Of a stretch of 64,000 nucleotides of DNA, positions 60,183 to 64,000 are shown piece by piece. The notes under the pieces are model-generated. The model had not been told where the DNA came from. It saw nothing but the letters and a program-made list of their open reading frames with translations, and searched no databases. Source of the DNA: Propionibacteriales bacterium (GTDB lineage Bacteria; Actinomycetota; Actinomycetes; Propionibacteriales; Nocardioidaceae); NCBI GenBank assembly GCA_026392455.1, contig JAPLCB010000002.1:1-64000 (forward strand), read 5' to 3'. The translations under genes and the position numbers were made by a program. Numbering within the stretch: position 1 is the stretch's first letter; every line of letters begins with the position of its first letter.

Positions 60183-61184
60183 GTGACCGAGAACCAGCAG
60201 GGCGGGCCGGGCGGGCCGGTCCAGGCCGCCGTCCAGGCGTACGCCGAGCTGCAACCGCAGCTGGGACCGGTCACCGTGTCCTACGTCGAGCTGATCACCC
60301 AGCTCCTGGACGACGCCGGGATCAACTACCTGTCGGTCACCGGCCGCACGAAGAGCGTCGCGTCGTTCGCGGCCAAGGCCAACCGCTCCCGGCCCGGCAC
60401 GCCGGCCCACGACGAGCCGCTGATCGGGATCACCGACCAGGTCGGCATCCGGGTGATCACCTACGTGCTCGCGGACGTGGCGGCGGTCGCGGACCTGCTC
60501 TCCGACCAGATGGTGGTCCTCGACGACCGGGACATGGCCGCCGAGACGGCCAACAAGGGGAGCTTCGGCTACTCCAGCCGGCACGTCCTGGTCGACCTGG
60601 TGGTCCCGGGGCAGGAGCGGATCCGCCCTGCGTCGGTGCAGATCCGTACCGTTCTGCAGCACGCCTGGGCCGAGTTCGAGCACGACATCCGCTACAAGGG
60701 CACCATCCCGGAGGAGTACGTTCCCGACCTCGACCGACGGTTCACCCTGGCTGCCGGACTGCTCGAGCTGGCCGACCGCGAGTTCTCCGAGATCCGCGAC
60801 CGGCTCCAGGCCGCGACCCCGAAGCACCGCGACGGTGAGGACCCCGGCGACCCGCGGCTGTCCGCGCAGGACCTCGCCTCGTTCCTCTCCGGCCAGTACT
60901 CCGACGCCGGCTGGTCGCGTACCGACCACTACTCGTGGATCGCCGGGCTGCTGCTCGAGCTCGGCATCACCTCCCTGGAGGAGCTCGCCGGCCTGCTGAC
61001 GTCCGTCGACAGCGGGGTGATCAACGAGCGGCTCGCCTACAAGTACCCGCCCGGCGCCGTACGTCGTCTCGACGATGCCCTGCTCGCCGTCTTCGGGCAG
61101 GGGTACGTCGACCTCCACGGCAACGCGCACCGGGTCGAGATGCTGCACTCCCGGCTGGAGAAGCTGCGCACCGAGTCCGACTGA
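60183..61184 (+). CDS. RelA/SpoT-type nucleotidyltransferase (small alarmone synthetase-like)
   Basis: 333 aa from GTG 60183, 7 nt after CATGAT; an ATG 12 nt upstream is the alternative. The synthetase domain (about 50-200) has SVTGRTKSVASFAAK, ITDQVGIRVITYV, the loop GSFGYSSRHVLV and VQIRTVLQHAWAEFEHDIRYK. There is no HD hydrolase, TGS or ACT domain. A helical tail of about 130 residues follows. It probably makes (p)ppGpp or a related nucleotide, although toxic SAS relatives exist. It follows the CYTH-CHAD gene on the same strand after 69 bp. Confidence 0.9.
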   Translation: MTENQQGGPGGPVQAAVQAYAELQPQLGPVTVSYVELITQLLDDAGINYLSVTGRTKSVASFAAKANRSRPGTPAHDEPLIGITDQVGIRVITYVLADVAAVADLLSDQMVVLDDRDMAAETANKGSFGYSSRHVLVDLVVPGQERIRPASVQIRTVLQHAWAEFEHDIRYKGTIPEEYVPDLDRRFTLAAGLLELADREFSEIRDRLQAATPKHRDGEDPGDPRLSAQDLASFLSGQYSDAGWSRTDHYSWIAGLLLELGITSLEELAGLLTSVDSGVINERLAYKYPPGAVRRLDDALLAVFGQGYVDLHGNAHRVEMLHSRLEKLRTESD

Positions 61185-61202
61185 TCCGCCGAGCGGGCGG
61201 TA

Positions 61203-61243
61203 CTGCTGGTTGAGGTGCGAGCGAAGCGAGCCTCGAAACCCGG
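61203..61243. repeat. Single-arm copy of the dispersed intergenic repeat
   Basis: CTGCTGGTTGAGGTGC followed by GAGCGAAGCGAG and CCTCGAAACCCGG matches the right arm of the inverted repeat at 318-412 and the complement of its left arm. It fills the gap between the synthetase stop (61184) and the kdpE stop (61250). GCGAGCGAAGCGAGC-like self-complementarity could form a short hairpin. Confidence 0.8.
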
Positions 61244-61249
61244 CCCGTC

Positions 61250-61924
61250 CTAGGGCTCGAAGCGGTAGCCCATGCCCGGCTCGTTGAGCAGGTGCACCGG
61301 CCTCGCCGGATCGACCTCGAGCTTCTTGCGCAGCTGGGCCATGTAGAGGCGGAGGTTGCCACGCGCGGTCTCGTAGCCCGGACCCCACACCTCCAGCAGC
61401 AGCTGCTTCTGGCTCAGCAGCCGACCGGGGTTGCGCAGCAGTACCTCGAGCAGGTGCCACTCGGTCGGGGTCAGACGCACCTCCTCGCCATCGTGGGTGA
61501 CCTTGCGCGCAGCCAGGTCCACGGTGTTCGACCCGAACTCGACGACCGGTTGCTCGTCCTTGCCACCACGGCGCCGCAGCATCGCCCGCAGCCGGGCCAG
61601 CAGCTCGTCCATCCCGAACGGCTTGGTGACGTAGTCGTCCGCGCCGGCGTCCAGGGCCTCGACCTTGTCGGTGCTGTCGGAACGACCCGAGAGCACCAGG
61701 ATCGGGACCTCGGTCCAACCGCGGAGCCCGGCGACGACCTCGGTGCCGTCCATGTCGGGCAGACCGAGGTCGAGGATCACCAGGTCCGGCGGGTGCGCGG
61801 CCGCCAGCCGCAGAGCCTCGGCGCCGTCTGCCGCAGCATGGACCTCGTACCCCCGGGCCCGCAGGTTGATCCGCAGGGCTCGCAGCAGCTGTGGCTCGTC
61901 GTCGACCACCAGCACCGTCGTCAT
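61250..61924 (-). CDS. kdpE: Response regulator KdpE
   Basis: 224 aa. The receiver domain has acidic pocket D8/D9, phospho-acceptor D52 (VILDLGLPD) and the conserved Lys in VTKPFG. The OmpR-type winged helix is at the C-terminus (VRLTPTEWHLLEVLLRNPGRLLSQKQLL, then VHLLNEPGMGYRF). ATG 61924 overlaps the kdpD stop (ATGA). The protein activates the high-affinity K+ pump genes kdpFABC. Those are not in the window; they may lie to the right of kdpD. Confidence 0.94.
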   Translation of the reverse strand: MTTVLVVDDEPQLLRALRINLRARGYEVHAAADGAEALRLAAAHPPDLVILDLGLPDMDGTEVVAGLRGWTEVPILVLSGRSDSTDKVEALDAGADDYVTKPFGMDELLARLRAMLRRRGGKDEQPVVEFGSNTVDLAARKVTHDGEEVRLTPTEWHLLEVLLRNPGRLLSQKQLLLEVWGPGYETARGNLRLYMAQLRKKLEVDPARPVHLLNEPGMGYRFEP

Positions 61925-64000
61925 CGAACGGCCTCCGTTCGTTCGCGTTGGCCCGGGTCCCGGGACTGCTCGGGGGCCGCGTTCAGGGTCATCACCATCG
62001 TCAGGCCGCCCCCGGGGGTCTCCTCGGGCTCCAAGGTCCCGCCCATCGCCTCGGTCAGTCCGCGGGCCAGGGCGAGACCGAGTCCGATGCCGGTGGTGTT
62101 GTCGGTGTCGCCCATCCGCTGGAACGGCAGGAAGACCCGCTCACGGTCCTCGACCGGGATCCCCGGACCGCGATCGACGACCCGCACCTGGACCTGGTCG
62201 CCCAGGTGGCTCCCGGTGATCGAGGGCGGCTGCTCGGCGGGCGAGTAGCGGACCGCGTTGCCGACCAGGTTCGCCAGCACCCGCTCGGTCAGCCCGGCAT
62301 CGGCCAGCACCAGCGGAAGGTCGTCAGCGAGATCGATGCGGACCGACCGGGACGTCGCCCCGAGGTCGTCGACCGCGAGGGCCACCACTTCGTCCAACGC
62401 CACCGGTTCGAGATCGATGGTCAGTGCTCCGGCCTGCAGGCGGCTCATGTCGAGCAGGTTGTCGACCAGCGCCGCCAGCCGGTCCAGGGACTCGTCCGCC
62501 GCGACGAGGAGCTCGGCACTGTCCTCCGGGCCGAGGTCGATGTCGGGGCTCCGGAGGCTGGAGACCGCGGCCTTCGCTGCGGCCAGCGGTGCCCGCAGAT
62601 CGTGGCCGACGGCGGCGAGGAGCGCTGTCCGGACCTTGTTGGCGGCCGCCAGCGGAGCTGCTGCTGCCGCTTCCTCGCTGAGCCGCATCCGGTCGAGGAC
62701 GACGGCGACCTGGGCGGCGAAGGCCCCCAGCAACCGCTGGTCCTCGGCGGCCAGGATCCGCCCGTAGAGGGCCAGGACCAGGCCGGGTGCCACCGGGACC
62801 TCGGAGTCCGGGCTCGCCGACGGGTCGGGGTCCGGACCGGCACAGGCACGCCGTCCCCCCAGGGCCGGATCACCCGGCTCGGACTCGCGCTCGAGCAGCG
62901 CGACCGAGGTCAGGCCGAAGGTCTCGCGGACGCGCTCGAGCATCTCGTTGAGGGCCGCGGTCCCGGCCAGGACGCTGCCCGCCAGGTTGGCGAGCATCCG
63001 GGACTCGGCCGCTGCCCGAGCAGCCTGGCGGGTACGCCGAGCCGCCAGGTCGACCGCGGAGGACACCAGCATCGCGACCAGGACGAACACGAACAGCGCC
63101 AAGGCGTTGTTGGTGTCGCTGATCGTGAGCGTGTGCAGCGGTGGCGTGAAGTAGTAGTTGAGCAGCATCGACCCGGTGACCGCGGCGATCAACGCGGGCG
63201 CGAGGCCGCCGACCAGGGCGACCACGACGGTGAGCAGCAGGAAGAGCAGCATGTCGCTGACCAGGTTGAGCTCGCCGCGCACCGGGACCAGGACGACGGC
63301 CAGCAGCGGGGGGAGGAGCACCGCGAGGACGTAGCCGCGGACCCGGCGGCGCCAACCCAGGCTTCCCCGGCCCACCGGCAACGTCCGACCGCGACCGACG
63401 TGCTGGTGGGTGACGATGTGGGTGTCGATGTCACCGGACTCGCGGATCACCGCGGCAGCGGTCCCCTGCCCGAGGAGTCGGCTCCAGGCCGGCCGGCGGC
63501 TGTCTCCCAGGACCAGCTGGGTGGCGTTCTCCGCCCGCGCGAAGGCCAGCAGCGCTTCGGCGACGTCCTCTCCGAGGACTTGGTGGTAGCTGCCCCCCAG
63601 CGACTCGACCAGCAGACGCTGCCGGGCCAGCGAACCCTGGTCGGCCCGGGTCAGTCCGTCCGAGCGGGCCACGTGGACGGCGAGCAGGGCGCCGCCGGTC
63701 GACCGCGCTGCGACCCGGGCGGCTCGCCGGATCAACGTCTCCCCTTCGGGCCCGCCGGTCAGGGCGACGACCACCCGTTCGCGGGCCTCCCAGGTGCTGT
63801 CGATGTCGTGCTGCTCGCGGTACTCCTGCAGTGCGTCGTCGACCCGGTCCGCGGTCCAGAGCAGGGCCAGCTCGCGCAGGGCGTTCAGGTTGCCGGCCCG
63901 GAAGTAATTCGACAGCGCGGCGTCGATCTTCTCCGCCGCGTAGACGTTGCCGTGGGCGAGCCGGCGGCGTAGTGCCTCGGCCGTCATGTCGCGGAGCTCG
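61921..64000 (-). CDS. kdpD: Sensor kinase KdpD, 5' end outside the window
   Basis: The frame continues past the right edge: codons before Met 63987 read E-L-R-D, matching the usual ...VDMTPEALRRR context. The visible part starts late in the N-terminal KdpD domain (LAHGNVYAAEKIDAALSNYFR), then the Usp-like domain (VVVALTGGPEGETLIRRAARVA), four membrane segments, a GAF-like region, and the kinase: H-box VGHDLRAPLA, N-box ANLVGNAVRYSP, DRGPGIP and GIGLGLALARGL. It senses K+ limitation or turgor and phosphorylates KdpE. The first 200 or so residues are missing. Confidence 0.94.
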   Translation of the reverse strand, partial: ELRDMTAEALRRRLAHGNVYAAEKIDAALSNYFRAGNLNALRELALLWTADRVDDALQEYREQHDIDSTWEARERVVVALTGGPEGETLIRRAARVAARSTGGALLAVHVARSDGLTRADQGSLARQRLLVESLGGSYHQVLGEDVAEALLAFARAENATQLVLGDSRRPAWSRLLGQGTAAAVIRESGDIDTHIVTHQHVGRGRTLPVGRGSLGWRRRVRGYVLAVLLPPLLAVVLVPVRGELNLVSDMLLFLLLTVVVALVGGLAPALIAAVTGSMLLNYYFTPPLHTLTISDTNNALALFVFVLVAMLVSSAVDLAARRTRQAARAAAESRMLANLAGSVLAGTAALNEMLERVRETFGLTSVALLERESEPGDPALGGRRACAGPDPDPSASPDSEVPVAPGLVLALYGRILAAEDQRLLGAFAAQVAVVLDRMRLSEEAAAAAPLAAANKVRTALLAAVGHDLRAPLAAAKAAVSSLRSPDIDLGPEDSAELLVAADESLDRLAALVDNLLDMSRLQAGALTIDLEPVALDEVVALAVDDLGATSRSVRIDLADDLPLVLADAGLTERVLANLVGNAVRYSPAEQPPSITGSHLGDQVQVRVVDRGPGIPVEDRERVFLPFQRMGDTDNTTGIGLGLALARGLTEAMGGTLEPEETPGGGLTMVMTLNAAPEQSRDPGQRERTEAVR

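Noticed and set aside
61250-64000. Orphan kdpDE without transporter
   Set aside because: kdpFABC could lie just beyond the right edge, on the 5' side of kdpD, so absence cannot be claimed.

Overview
The window comes from a high-GC, GTG-start-rich actinobacterial chromosome. The best guess is Nocardioides or a close relative in the Nocardioidaceae. Supporting marks are GTP-dependent PEP carboxykinase, the bacterial proteasome activator Bpa, a 13E12/DUF222-type HNH endonuclease end, F420-type (Ddn-like) and mycothiol-type (MDMPI) protein families, and DUF5926 and DUF6457 proteins. The gene set serS, pheA, glpQ-like GDPD, Cof-type HAD phosphatase and Bpa recalls the near-origin core region of mycobacteria (from memory, around Rv3780 to Rv3842c); this is inference only.

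Layout. 1-2.1 kb: truncated HNH gene, a dispersed inverted repeat, a secreted protein and tRNA-Arg(ACG). 2.3-4.1 kb: pckG. 4.2-11.8 kb: a five-gene cascade (P450, SDR, Baeyer-Villiger monooxygenase, alpha/beta hydrolase, secreted protein), every junction a 4-nt stop/start overlap, divergent from an AraC regulator. The four enzymes match, in gene order, the steps of a subterminal oxidation pathway (alcohol, ketone, ester, hydrolysis). 11.8-17 kb: two tRNA-Ser genes, small and membrane proteins, and a biotinyl-domain protein. 17-33 kb: mostly housekeeping (nitrilase, MobA-like, quinone reductase, Bpa, pterin dehydratase, HAD phosphatases, serS, a PAP2/lipid-kinase fusion, pheA, GDT1-like transporter, arcA). 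33-46 kb: regulators and enzymes (anti-sigma-like ATPase, GDPD, TPR protein, zinc-ribbon SDR, AAA ATPase, Fpg/Nei glycosylase, DUF389, Aat, EcsC-like). 46-53.6 kb: two sulfotransferase-like paralogues, then an HMG-CoA lyase/biotin-dependent acyl-CoA carboxylase operon facing a TetR regulator across a palindromic operator, which suggests leucine catabolism. 53.6-61.2 kb: LapA/BrkB membrane proteins, SWIM plus SNF2 helicase, CYTH-CHAD and a RelA/SpoT-type synthetase. 61.2-64 kb: kdpE and a kdpD cut by the window edge.

Expression signals. About twenty genes carry a TAnnnT -10 box exactly 6-7 nt before the start codon, so leaderless transcription looks like the default here. Genes inside operons and a minority of first genes have Shine-Dalgarno sequences instead.

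The most unusual structures are intergenic: a 78-bp element found twice, each time wedged between a duplicated -10/start module, and a 32-bp-period repeat directly behind two stop codons. A 44-bp tandem repeat, a palindromic repeat beside the HNH remnant, and a 14-bp direct repeat touching the tRNA-Ser 3' end that reshapes the AraC C-terminus complete the set.
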